Positions 6,511 to 13,333 of a DNA stretch of 14,200 nucleotides are shown piece after piece. Within the stretch, counting starts at the first letter, position 1; every line of letters begins with the position of its first letter. A program made the translations under genes and the position numbers. The DNA lies in the NCBI GenBank assembly GCA_003158495.1, contig PMJT01000075.1, forward strand, positions 3,364-17,563. Direction: 5' to 3'. This DNA comes from Chloroflexota bacterium. GTDB taxonomy: Bacteria; Chloroflexota; Limnocylindria; Limnocylindrales; CSP1-4. The notes beneath the pieces are model-generated. The model did no database searches, was not told the DNA's origin, and saw nothing but the letters and a program-made list of their open reading frames with translations.

Positions 6511-7413
6511 TCAATCGCGGCGGGCGAACCGGGCAAGTTGCCGCAACTCGGCCACCGGCGGCCTCGACGGATCGGCCCCGATAAGATTCAGCGCGACATG
6601 GTCGGCGCCGGCCGCGAAGCGTTCATCGATCCCCTCGCCGATACGATCCAGGTCACCCCAGGCGACGATGGCCTCGAACAGGGCATCCGAACCGGGCCGC
6701 TCCAGGTCGGCGTCCGACCAGCCCAGCCTCACCAGGTTGTTGCGGTAGTTGGCCGCTCCGAGGTAATAGTCGAGATGACGGTCGCCGATCTCGCGCGCGG
6801 CACGCAGGTCGCCGGCGAGCACGACCGGGAGGTCGGCACACAGGAACGGCTCCGGACCGAGAATGTCCCGGACCTCGCGGATGTGGGCCGCAGTGGTGAA
6901 GTACGGGTAGGCTCCCGCCGTGCGCTCCCCGGCCATGCCGACCATCCGCGGGCCGAGAGCCGCCAGCACGATCGGCGGAACCTCCGCGTCGGGTCCGCGC
7001 CACGGCGCAGCGGCCATGGCGTCCAGGTAGCTGCGCATCGCCGAAAACGGCCGCTCGTACTCGTGGCCGCGGACTCGGACGCTTGGGGCGTGGCTGACAC
7101 CGATTCCCAGGATGAAGCGCCCGGGCCAGGCTTCGCCGAGCGCTCGACTGCCGTTGACCATCGCCGCGGCGTCACGAGCCCAGATGTTGGCAATGCCGCT
7201 GGCGATGACGAGCCGATCGGTCGCAGCCAGATAGATCGCGCCCTGGGCGAACGCCTCGCGGGCCAGTGACTCGCCGTACCAGAGCGTGCCGTAACCGAGC
7301 TGCTCCATCTCGCGGACGAATTCGCGCTGAACCGACGCCGGCTGCGCGTTGAGCGGGCCGGCGAAGACGCCGATGCGACCTGGATCGATCCCGTCGAGTC
7401 TGGTCAAGCTCAT
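6511..7413 (-). CDS. Luciferase-like F420-dependent-type oxidoreductase
   Basis: A 300-residue single-domain TIM-barrel protein of the bacterial luciferase-like superfamily, resembling the actinobacterial TIGR03620 group of probable F420-dependent oxidoreductases. Family features are GRIGVFAGPLN at 12-22, EMEQLGYGTLWYGES at 35-49, the phosphate-binding-loop region GRFILGIGVSHAP at 98-110, and PPIVLAALGPRMVGMAGE at 146-163. It is expected to transfer hydride between reduced F420 (or FMN) and a small organic substrate. The start codon ATG 7413 has only a weak GAAG upstream, with a TAGAAT sequence 7 bases before the ATG, so a leaderless internal transcript is possible. It is third in a probable minus-strand operon, 59 bases after the second Gfo/Idh/MocA gene, and ends one base from the convergent Tm-1-like gene. 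F420 rather than FMN use is inferred from subgroup resemblance only. Confidence 0.87.
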   Translation of the reverse strand: MSLTRLDGIDPGRIGVFAGPLNAQPASVQREFVREMEQLGYGTLWYGESLAREAFAQGAIYLAATDRLVIASGIANIWARDAAAMVNGSRALGEAWPGRFILGIGVSHAPSVRVRGHEYERPFSAMRSYLDAMAAAPWRGPDAEVPPIVLAALGPRMVGMAGERTAGAYPYFTTAAHIREVRDILGPEPFLCADLPVVLAGDLRAAREIGDRHLDYYLGAANYRNNLVRLGWSDADLERPGSDALFEAIVAWGDLDRIGEGIDERFAAGADHVALNLIGADPSRPPVAELRQLARFARRD

Positions 7414-7442
7414 GGCTTCGATTCTACGTCAACAGCGACGAT

Positions 7443-7455
7443 GCCTGACTCAGGC
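7443..7455. repeat. Hyphenated palindrome between two operon genes
   Basis: GCCTGACTCAGGC is a perfect 6-base inverted repeat around a single central base. It sits in the 59-base gap upstream of the luciferase-like gene. It could be a dimeric regulator site or a small RNA hairpin. It lacks a T-run and is too short to call a terminator. Confidence 0.35.
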
Positions 7456-7472
7456 GCGGCGGAACGAAGTGT

Positions 7473-8489
7473 TCAGGGTTTGACTGCGTTCACCCGGACC
7501 GGCTCGCCCAGTTCCAGCGATCGATAGGCGGCCTGGACGACTTCCACGGCTCGAAGGCCATCCAGCCCCGTGACCGGCGGCTCGGTTCCGTTCCGGACGG
7601 CGTCCAGGAACCCGGCAAGCATCCCGTGGTCCGCGTCGGTGCCCCAGTAGGTCCAGGTCGCCCCAGGATTACGTGCGTCGAACACCGAGAACCGCTGCCG
7701 GAAGGCGTCGACGTCCAGCACGCCGCGCTCCCCGACCAGCTCCATTGCCATCCCACCCCACGTGGGGTAGTTGTCGGGACGGCTCCAGCTGCAGTCGATC
7801 GTGGCTATCGTCCCGTCGTCGAACGTGACCGCCACGATGGCTCCCGTCTCGACCTCGGTGCGGTCCGCGTGGAGGATGTGATTCGCGCTGGCCCAGACCT
7901 CGGCCGGCTCCGCCTTGAGCAGCCAGCGAAGCAGGTCCAGGACGTGGACGGTGTGGTCCGTTACGGCGCCGCCGCCGGCAAGCTCGCGATCGCCGAACCA
8001 GGCTCGGTGAGGGGTCGGGATCTGTCCCTGGTTGACCGCGCTGACGGCCCGGACGCGCCCTATGTCGTTCGACGCGATGGCGGCCTTCGTTCGCGCCATG
8101 GCGGGTGAGAAGCGCATCGGGAACGCGGTCATCAGCACGACACCGGCACGAGCACATGACCCAACCATCGCCACAGCGTCCTCAACGGTGGTCGCGAGCG
8201 GCTTCTCGCACAGGACGTTCACTCCGGCCGCGGCCGCCGCCTCGACATCGGCGCGGTGCCTGGAGTTCTCAGAGGTCACGATGACGGCATCGGGGCGGAG
8301 GGCGAGGAGGGCCGAGAGATCGCCGACGAACGGGATCGAATGGAGCTTCGCAAAAGCCTCGCCGCGGGCCGGTTCCGGATCCGCGAGGCCGAGCAAGTCG
8401 ATGTCCGGCATGCCCCGCAGGATGTCGGCGTAGGTGTCTGTGTGGACATGTGCGGCCGACACGAGGCCGACCTTGACCCTGGCCGTCAT
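7473..8489 (-). CDS. Gfo/Idh/MocA family oxidoreductase with atypical nucleotide-binding loop
   Basis: A 338-residue two-domain NAD(P)-dependent sugar or cyclitol dehydrogenase-like protein. The N-terminal domain has the family CEKP motif at 94-97 (catalytic Lys96 by homology) and the C-terminal domain has GGGAVTDHTVHVLDLL at 172-187, with Asp178 and His182 in the usual D-x-x-x-H arrangement. The first-strand loop, normally GxGxxG, is instead VGLVSAAHVHTDTYA (7-21), a His-containing variant, so dinucleotide binding may differ. The ATG at 8489 is preceded 6 bases away by GGAGGG and overlaps the upstream stop in an ATGA junction, supporting coupled translation. An in-frame extension to 8660 runs antiparallel through no recognisable domain and overlaps the upstream gene, so it was rejected. 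The substrate is unknown; the neighbouring homologue suggests consecutive oxidation and reduction of the same compound. Confidence 0.9.
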   Translation of the reverse strand: MTARVKVGLVSAAHVHTDTYADILRGMPDIDLLGLADPEPARGEAFAKLHSIPFVGDLSALLALRPDAVIVTSENSRHRADVEAAAAAGVNVLCEKPLATTVEDAVAMVGSCARAGVVLMTAFPMRFSPAMARTKAAIASNDIGRVRAVSAVNQGQIPTPHRAWFGDRELAGGGAVTDHTVHVLDLLRWLLKAEPAEVWASANHILHADRTEVETGAIVAVTFDDGTIATIDCSWSRPDNYPTWGGMAMELVGERGVLDVDAFRQRFSVFDARNPGATWTYWGTDADHGMLAGFLDAVRNGTEPPVTGLDGLRAVEVVQAAYRSLELGEPVRVNAVKP

Positions 8490-9541
8490 CGGATTCCCTC
8501 CGCCGCCGGCGCCGCGACCAGCCGGACGGGACGACCCGTCCGCGACGATTCGATCACCGCGTTCGCTATCCGGACGGCCTCCAGGCCGTCCTCCGCCGTG
8601 ACTCTCGGCGGTCCCCCGCCCTGGATCGACTTCACGAAGTCGGCCAGCTCGAGGGCCCACGGGTTTTCGGCGATCGGGCTGTCGGGCAATCCCGTCCGCG
8701 CCTCTCCGGCGCCCCGTTCACCGATGAGGTACGGCGTCACGGGCGCCGCATCGGTCGACTCGTACTGGATCAGGCCGCCGTCGCCCGCGATCTCGAACCC
8801 GGTTCGGAAGACCGGCCACGGGTAGACCCAACCGCCGGCCACGTGCGTTATGGCGCCAGAAATGTGCCGCAGAACGGCGAAGCCGAAATCGAGATCGGCG
8901 CCGCTTGCGTCGCGGATGGTCTTCGCCCAGACCGATTCCACGTCGCCGGCGAGGTAGCGAGCGTAGTCGTAGTCGTGGACCAGCAGGTCCATCATGACTC
9001 CGCCGGAGCGAGCCGGGTCGAAGAACCAGTGGTCGGCGGGTTTGTTCGGCTGCGCCGATTCGCGGCGGAGACGAACGACAGCCAGCCGGCCGACCCGACC
9101 GGCATCGACGGCCTGCTTGGCCGCCACGTACTCGTTGATGTATCGGACGACGTGAGCAACGAAGAGCGGAACCCCCGCCCGATGACAGGCCGAAACCATC
9201 GCCTCGCCGTCTTCCACGGTTCGGGCGAGCGGCTTCTCGCAGATGACAGGCCGGCCCGCGCGGGCGGCGGCCTCGACGACGGTTCGGTGGAGGTAGGTCG
9301 GCGTACAGACGTCCACGACATCGCACGCGGCCAGGAGCGCCTCGATCGAGGCGGTGGTGGTCGCGCTGAACTGCTCCGCAAGCCGCTCGGCGGCCGGACT
9401 GGCGCTGTCGTAGATGGTCAGCGACGCCACACCCAGCGACTTCCACGCCGCCGCGTGCGCCTCGCCCATGAAGCCGGCGCCCACAAGTCCAATTCGAAGC
9501 GCCGAGGGCCCGGGAAGCTCCGGGGGGAAGCTCGGGTTCAT
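8486..9541 (-). CDS. Gfo/Idh/MocA family NAD(P)-dependent oxidoreductase
   Basis: A 351-residue oxidoreductase of the inositol 2-dehydrogenase/glucose-fructose oxidoreductase family. It has a canonical Rossmann loop IGLVGAGFMGEAH at 17-29, the CEKPLARTVEDGEAMV segment with CEKP at 101-104, and SGGVMMDLLVHDYDYARYL at 179-197 with Asp185 and His189 as likely substrate-site residues. The ATG at 9541 is preferred over an in-frame start at 9607: GGAGG lies 11 bases upstream of 9541, and the extra 22 residues look unrelated to the family. It is the first gene of the minus-strand operon, divergent from the AraC-type regulator, and overlaps the next Gfo/Idh/MocA gene by 4 bases. The two are clearly different members rather than a recent duplication, since motifs match but flanking sequence does not. 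The pair probably carries out linked redox steps on one polyol or sugar. Confidence 0.92.
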   Translation of the reverse strand: MNPSFPPELPGPSALRIGLVGAGFMGEAHAAAWKSLGVASLTIYDSASPAAERLAEQFSATTTASIEALLAACDVVDVCTPTYLHRTVVEAAARAGRPVICEKPLARTVEDGEAMVSACHRAGVPLFVAHVVRYINEYVAAKQAVDAGRVGRLAVVRLRRESAQPNKPADHWFFDPARSGGVMMDLLVHDYDYARYLAGDVESVWAKTIRDASGADLDFGFAVLRHISGAITHVAGGWVYPWPVFRTGFEIAGDGGLIQYESTDAAPVTPYLIGERGAGEARTGLPDSPIAENPWALELADFVKSIQGGGPPRVTAEDGLEAVRIANAVIESSRTGRPVRLVAAPAAEGIR

Positions 9542-9645
9542 CTCAGCTGACACCTCCAAGAAGCAGATGGTGGCACGGCGGCCGGCGCGCACCGGCTTTG
9601 CACCCACCGAGAAGCGCGGATCGTCGCCGGTGCCAATGTCGGAAT

Positions 9646-9715
9646 CTGAACAGCTATCGGTCGTCCAACCGCGCTCGACGCTCCTTCTTCATGACCGGCT
9701 AACAGGGCTGTTCAG
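9646..9715. promoter_or_regulatory. Candidate operator pair A (CTGAACAGC / GCTGTTCAG)
   Basis: CTGAACAGC at 9646-9654 and GCTGTTCAG at 9707-9715 are perfect inverted copies, with centres 61 bases apart. Each arm is itself close to a small palindrome (GCTG-TT-CAGC at 9707-9716), so each could bind a dimer. They lie on the side nearer the minus-strand operon, upstream of its start at 9541. Binding by the adjacent AraC-type protein or another regulator is inference. Confidence 0.45.
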
Positions 9716-9771
9716 CTACAGCGTGCCGATGGCAACGACGCGCGGGAGGCGGTCTCCGCGCACTCCCGCGA

Positions 9772-9818
9772 CTTGCGCCACTTTCGATTATCGATTATTG
9801 TCTGGTGATTGGCGCAAG
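9772..9818. promoter_or_regulatory. Candidate operator pair B flanking the AraC-gene promoter
   Basis: CTTGCGCCA at 9772-9780 and TGGCGCAAG at 9810-9818 form a perfect 9-base inverted repeat spaced by 29 bases. Between them is the AT-rich island with the CGATTAT tandem heptamer. A weak promoter fits inside and over the left arm: TTGCGC at 9773-9778 and TATTGT at 9796-9801, 17 bases apart, directed toward the AraC-type gene. This layout suits autoregulation of that gene. Confidence 0.5.
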
Positions 9819-9900
9819 AGAATCGGCCGGGGCGAGGGCGGGGATCTCTCGCGTCGGCCGACCCGACCGTCGGCAGTGGGAGACACTAACAGGAGCGTCA

Positions 9901-10839
9901 GTGGGCGTCTTCTTCTGGCGGTACGACCTTGAGCCCGAGTTCCCCCTCCGCGTGCTGGAGTATGAGACTGCCCCGGACGACCTGATGCACTCGCACGATT
10001 ACCTGGAGGTCGCTCTTTGCCTGGAGGGGACCGGCGAGTTCTCGTTCGGCCAGCGTGAGGATCCGATCGAGCCGGGCGATGTGTTCCTGATCGACAACAG
10101 CGATGCACACGTCGCGCTGCCAGACCCTGGCGTTCGCCTCAGGCTTCTGCTTGTCCTGTTCCTACCCGAGCTCATCGCCGCCCCTGGATGTCGGCCGTTC
10201 GATTCGGCATACCTGACGGCATTCGACGACGTCCCCAGTGGGTCCCGCCGCATCGCGCACCACTCGTCGCTTGCCCGGGAGCTTCGGCCCATTCTGTTCG
10301 AGCTGAAGGCAGCAGCAGAAGGCGGAGATCCATCCGACCGGCACCTGGTCGATGCCAACCTGCGTCGCTTGCTTGGCGTGGTAATCAAGGATCGTGGGCA
10401 GGCCGTCACGCAGGCGGACGTCGCCGCGGACGTGCAGGTGCAGTTGAGCCCCGCACTGGCCTACGTCGGGGACCATTTCCGCGAGACGATCACCCTTGGG
10501 CAGATCGCGGAGACCATGCACCTGAGCGCGTCACGGACACGCCACTTGTTCAAGAACGCCACAACAGTAGGATTCAAGGAATACGTGACGAAGCTGAGGA
10601 TGGCCGAGGCGAAGCGGCTGCTCCTCCAGACCGACGTCAACATCTGCGAGATCGCCTGCGCGGTCGGTTACTCGAACACCTACCAGTTCTACAAAGTGTT
10701 CAAGCGATACACGAGCATGTCGCCTGCCGACTACAGGCATTACTACAGCAGCCAACCTGTTGCGCGCATCCCCGCCGTCGAACTGGGCGGTGGTGTCTAC
10801 ATCGGCGGAACCGCACACGCCGGGGAGGCGGCGAGCTAG
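9901..10839 (+). CDS. AraC family transcriptional regulator with cupin sensor domain
   Basis: A 312-residue regulator with an N-terminal cupin-like ligand-binding domain (about 18-90) and a C-terminal AraC/XylS DNA-binding domain (about 183-282). The cupin shows MHSHDYLEVAL (29-39), with His30, His32 and Glu36 in a metal-ligand-like pattern, and IEPGDVFLIDNSDAHVAL at 56-73. The two helix-turn-helix units are around 199-218 (LGQIAETMHLSASRTRHLF) and 246-268 (VNICEIACAVGYSN, then YQFYKVFKR), ending in the family SPADYR signature at 274-279. The GTG at 9901 is chosen because AGGAG ends 5 bases upstream; an in-frame GTG at 9805 adds 32 residues without domain likeness and overlaps the operator region. 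The gene is divergent from the Gfo/Idh/MocA operon and precedes the flavoenzyme gene, so it probably controls both in response to a small molecule. Confidence 0.93.
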   Translation: MGVFFWRYDLEPEFPLRVLEYETAPDDLMHSHDYLEVALCLEGTGEFSFGQREDPIEPGDVFLIDNSDAHVALPDPGVRLRLLLVLFLPELIAAPGCRPFDSAYLTAFDDVPSGSRRIAHHSSLARELRPILFELKAAAEGGDPSDRHLVDANLRRLLGVVIKDRGQAVTQADVAADVQVQLSPALAYVGDHFRETITLGQIAETMHLSASRTRHLFKNATTVGFKEYVTKLRMAEAKRLLLQTDVNICEIACAVGYSNTYQFYKVFKRYTSMSPADYRHYYSSQPVARIPAVELGGGVYIGGTAHAGEAAS

Positions 10840-10891
10840 CGCCGATACTTCTTCGTTTGCTTGATCTGGGGGCAGGGATCACGGGAACAGA

Positions 10892-10931
10892 GACAGCCGC
10901 TCCTGCCAGTTTGACAGCCGCTATTGACATT
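10892..10931 (+). promoter_or_regulatory. AraC-type tandem binding site upstream of the flavoenzyme gene
   Basis: The decamer GACAGCCGCT occurs at 10892-10901 and again at 10913-10922, a 21-base period in the same orientation. Aligning the following bases extends the match to 15 of 19 positions (pattern GACAGCCGCT..TG.CA.T). Tandem direct half-sites two helical turns apart are the classic AraC-family arrangement, as at araI1/I2. The site lies 105 bases before the ATG at 11036 and contains two TTGACA hexamers (10911-10916 and 10924-10929). No good -10 was found at the standard distance, as is common for activator-dependent promoters. Confidence 0.6.
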
Positions 10932-11035
10932 GCCGGCCACGATCATCGACCCGGAGACTGGCCGCATAGGGGCATCCGCCCAGGTGCCCGATGAGCCACG
11001 CACAGGTGACTCCGAACCCGTCACGAGGGAGTCAG

Positions 11036-13213
11036 ATGGCGTCCTTTCAGCATTTGTTCAGCCCGATCCAGCTAGGCAACATCGAACTTGCCAACCGGGT
11101 AGTCCATGTCCCGACGGACATCAGCTCGTCCCATGCCGACGGTGAGGTGAGCGAACGCGATATCGCCCACCACGGCGATATCGCCCGGGGCGGTGCGGGC
11201 TTCATCATCGTCGGCGCAACGACGCCCAACGCCAGGACCGGCCGACCCACGGTCACCTGCCTGGTCGCCGACGGCGACAATTACGTGCCCGGGCTGGCGC
11301 GCCTCGCCGAGAGCATGCATCGCTACGGCTCGAAGTGCGCCGTCCAGCTCCAGCATCCGGGACGCCAGTGCGCTATCCCGCGATACAACACGCTCGGCGC
11401 CAACGACCGGGTTCTCAAGCTGCCGTGGTCGGCCGGGCACGAGATCATCTACGAAAACGCCGAGGAGAAGGGCAAGGAGATCCGGGAGTCGTCCATAGCC
11501 GAGATCCTCGAGCTGGTAGATCAGTTTTCCGAGGCGGCCTGGCGGGTGAAGCAGGCCGGCTTTGATGCCGTCGAACTCCACGCGGCTCACGGATACTTGC
11601 TGTCGGAGTTCATGAGCCCTGCCCTCAACCGGCGCACAGACAGGTTTGGCGGCAACTTCGAGAACCGGATGCGCTTCCCGCTGGCCGTCGTGGACCAGAT
11701 CCACAAGAAGTGCGGCAAGAGCTTCCCCGTCCTGGTCCGTTACTCGTTCGACGAGTGGATGCCCGGCGGCAGAACGCTCGAAGAAGGCGTCGAGATCGCC
11801 CGCGAACTCGAGCGAGCGGGATGCGCCGGGGTGGATCTCAGCATGGGACTCCAGGAGAGCCCCGGTGCCGGGTTCGACCCCATGCAATATCCGCAGGGCT
11901 GGGCGACTTACGCGGCCGAAGCCACGAAGAAGGCCATCCGCATCCCGGTGATCACCAGCCACTCCCTGCGCGACCCCGAGTACTGCGATCAGATCATCGC
12001 CGAGGGCAAGACGGACCTCGTCGGCCTGTCGCGCCAGATGCTGGCCGATCCCTACTGGCCGGTGAAGGCCCAGCACGGTCGAATCCGCTCGATCCGAAAG
12101 TGCATCTCGTGCCTGGGTGGCTGCTGGCAGGAATCGCTGATGGCCAAGCACGAAATCGCCTGTTCCATCAACCCAGGCTGCGGCAATGCCGCCTTCGCTC
12201 ACATGGAGCGCACGGCGACTCCCATCCGCATGGCCGTCGTGGGCGGTGGTCCCGCCGGCATGGAAGCGGCGCGGGTTGCCACCGAGCGCGGGCACATCGT
12301 CACGCTGTTCGAGCAGGCCGGCGAGCTCGGGGGCGCGCTGCTCTACTGCTGCCTGGTCCCGGGCAAGGAGAAGATGCGCTGGTACCTGGATTGGATCCGG
12401 GACCAGATGATGGATCTCAACGTCGACATCCGTCTCAACCACGCCCCGACACTGGACGAGCTGCGCTCGTTCGATGTCGTCGTGAACGCCACCGGAGCCA
12501 TCTCCTACGTGCCGGACGTGATCGGCAATGCCGATGACGTGATCCCGTTCGAGGAGGCGATGGCCTGTCCCAAAATCGCCTGCGACTGCCACCCCGGCGC
12601 CCGCAAGATGCACAAGATGGGCCAGCGCGTCCTTCTCTGGGGCGACCACTACCCGGCCGTCGACACCATCGCATTCCTGGCGAGCATCGGCAAGGACGTC
12701 ACGGTCGTGACGGAAAACCGGGAGTTCGCGGCGGAATGCGAGGTCATCCACATGTACGTCGCCCGGAAGCGCTTCGCGCAAGGCGACGCCGAGGTCCTCG
12801 AGTCGAGGCCGTACAAATACCCCGTCACCGTCCTCACCCAGACGACGGTCCGAGAGATCCGCGCAGGTGAGGTCGTCCTCCAGGACAGGGACTTCAACCG
12901 GACCACGTTGGCTGTCGACAGCATCGTCGGCTGCCATACGCGCCCGAGGCTCGAGCTCTTCGAGGAGCTCCGAGCCGCCGGCATCCATGTCATCAACGTC
13001 GGCGACTCAGTGCGCCCGCGAAACCTGTATTTCGCGGTCAAGGAAGGTGCCGGCGTCGGCCTCGCGGTCGACGAACACCTTCTCTTCAATCCGAACCATG
13101 CGGTCGTCAACGACCTGCCACTCGACGTGCTTGGCCAACTGACGCGGCCGGATGGGAAAGCCTACTCACACCAGCAGATGGTTGTTCTGGCTGGTCAGCG
13201 CTCTCGTCAATAG
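11036..13213 (+). CDS. Old-yellow-enzyme/trimethylamine-dehydrogenase-like iron-sulfur flavoprotein (NADH:flavin oxidoreductase)
   Basis: A 725-residue three-part flavoenzyme related to 2,4-dienoyl-CoA reductase, trimethylamine dehydrogenase and bile-acid/enoate reductases. An FMN-binding TIM barrel occupies about 1-355 (LFSPIQLGNIELANRV at 7-22; HAAHGYLLSEFMSPALNRRT at 182-201 with His182 and His185; DRFGGNFENR after it). A 4Fe-4S motif follows with Cys356, 359, 363 and 376. The FAD/dinucleotide part begins at 398 with VVGGGPAGMEAARVA (401-415) and has the FAD-contact GDS at 656-658. The second Rossmann loop is degenerate (LLWGDHYPAVDTIAFL, 533-548), as in trimethylamine-dehydrogenase-like members. 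The ATG at 11036 follows GAGGGAG by 4 bases and begins the conserved LFSPI region; an in-frame ATG at 10991 is less likely. The barrel has Asp where trimethylamine dehydrogenase has its FMN-linked Cys30, so covalent FMN is not expected. Substrate unknown; it probably reduces an enone or oxidises an amine or alcohol. Confidence 0.92.
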   Translation: MASFQHLFSPIQLGNIELANRVVHVPTDISSSHADGEVSERDIAHHGDIARGGAGFIIVGATTPNARTGRPTVTCLVADGDNYVPGLARLAESMHRYGSKCAVQLQHPGRQCAIPRYNTLGANDRVLKLPWSAGHEIIYENAEEKGKEIRESSIAEILELVDQFSEAAWRVKQAGFDAVELHAAHGYLLSEFMSPALNRRTDRFGGNFENRMRFPLAVVDQIHKKCGKSFPVLVRYSFDEWMPGGRTLEEGVEIARELERAGCAGVDLSMGLQESPGAGFDPMQYPQGWATYAAEATKKAIRIPVITSHSLRDPEYCDQIIAEGKTDLVGLSRQMLADPYWPVKAQHGRIRSIRKCISCLGGCWQESLMAKHEIACSINPGCGNAAFAHMERTATPIRMAVVGGGPAGMEAARVATERGHIVTLFEQAGELGGALLYCCLVPGKEKMRWYLDWIRDQMMDLNVDIRLNHAPTLDELRSFDVVVNATGAISYVPDVIGNADDVIPFEEAMACPKIACDCHPGARKMHKMGQRVLLWGDHYPAVDTIAFLASIGKDVTVVTENREFAAECEVIHMYVARKRFAQGDAEVLESRPYKYPVTVLTQTTVREIRAGEVVLQDRDFNRTTLAVDSIVGCHTRPRLELFEELRAAGIHVINVGDSVRPRNLYFAVKEGAGVGLAVDEHLLFNPNHAVVNDLPLDVLGQLTRPDGKAYSHQQMVVLAGQRSRQ

Positions 13214-13286
13214 GAGACACGCCTTCAGCGAGGAGGAGGGAAATCGAAGCAACGGCCCAACGATTGCAGAGATCAACGTCCAGACG

Positions 13287-13313
13287 CGCGGTCCCTCCCA
13301 GGGTTCCGCGGTC
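13287..13313 (+). promoter_or_regulatory. Direct repeat in the gap before the ABC binding protein gene
   Basis: CGCGGTC occurs at 13287-13293 and at 13307-13313, 20 bases apart in the same orientation, within the 120-base gap between the flavoenzyme stop and the binding-protein start. A strong ribosome site AGGGAGG (13319-13325) follows. The repeat may be a regulator site, but it is only seven bases long in GC-rich DNA. No hairpin terminator was seen in this gap, so read-through from the flavoenzyme gene is plausible. Confidence 0.25.
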
Positions 13314-13333
13314 AGCGTAGGGAGGTTCAGTTC

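Larger units (their letters stand above)
9542..9900. other. Divergent control region between the Gfo/Idh/MocA operon and the AraC-type gene
   Basis: A 359-base region without a supported gene. It contains two separate inverted-repeat pairs (9646-9715 and 9772-9818), an AT-rich island at 9781-9801 within otherwise GC-rich DNA, and the tandem heptamer CGATTAT repeated at 9785-9798. The minus-strand ribosome site GGAGG lies near 9553-9557 and the plus-strand site AGGAG at 9891-9895. Transcription of the catabolic operon and the regulator must both begin in or near this region. Confidence 0.7.

Noticed and set aside
6504..7455. GCCTGAGTCA at 6504-6513 and its reverse complement at 7446-7455 bracket the luciferase-like gene like terminal inverted repeats
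   Set aside because: Ten-base inverted matches at this distance are expected by chance many times in a window this size. There is no target duplication or transposase, and one copy overlaps a stop codon.
9805..9900. N-terminal extension of the AraC-type regulator from a GTG at 9805
   Set aside because: The GTG at 9901 has a well-placed AGGAG, and the extension lacks domain likeness and overlaps the inverted-repeat operator candidate.
10829..10844. Small hairpin CGGCG-agctag-CGCCG over the AraC-gene stop codon as a terminator
   Set aside because: Only five base pairs and no following T-run, so it is too weak to call.
10871..10907. Inverted repeat GGCAGG / CCTGCC overlapping the tandem half-sites
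   Set aside because: Six-base arms in GC-rich DNA with a 25-base spacer; the overlapping direct repeat is the stronger signal.
11072..12988. Long open frame (638 codons) antisense to the flavoenzyme gene
   Set aside because: It mirrors the codon pattern of the sense gene, as is common in GC-rich DNA. It has no recognisable domain and no ribosome site, while the sense strand encodes a complete known family.
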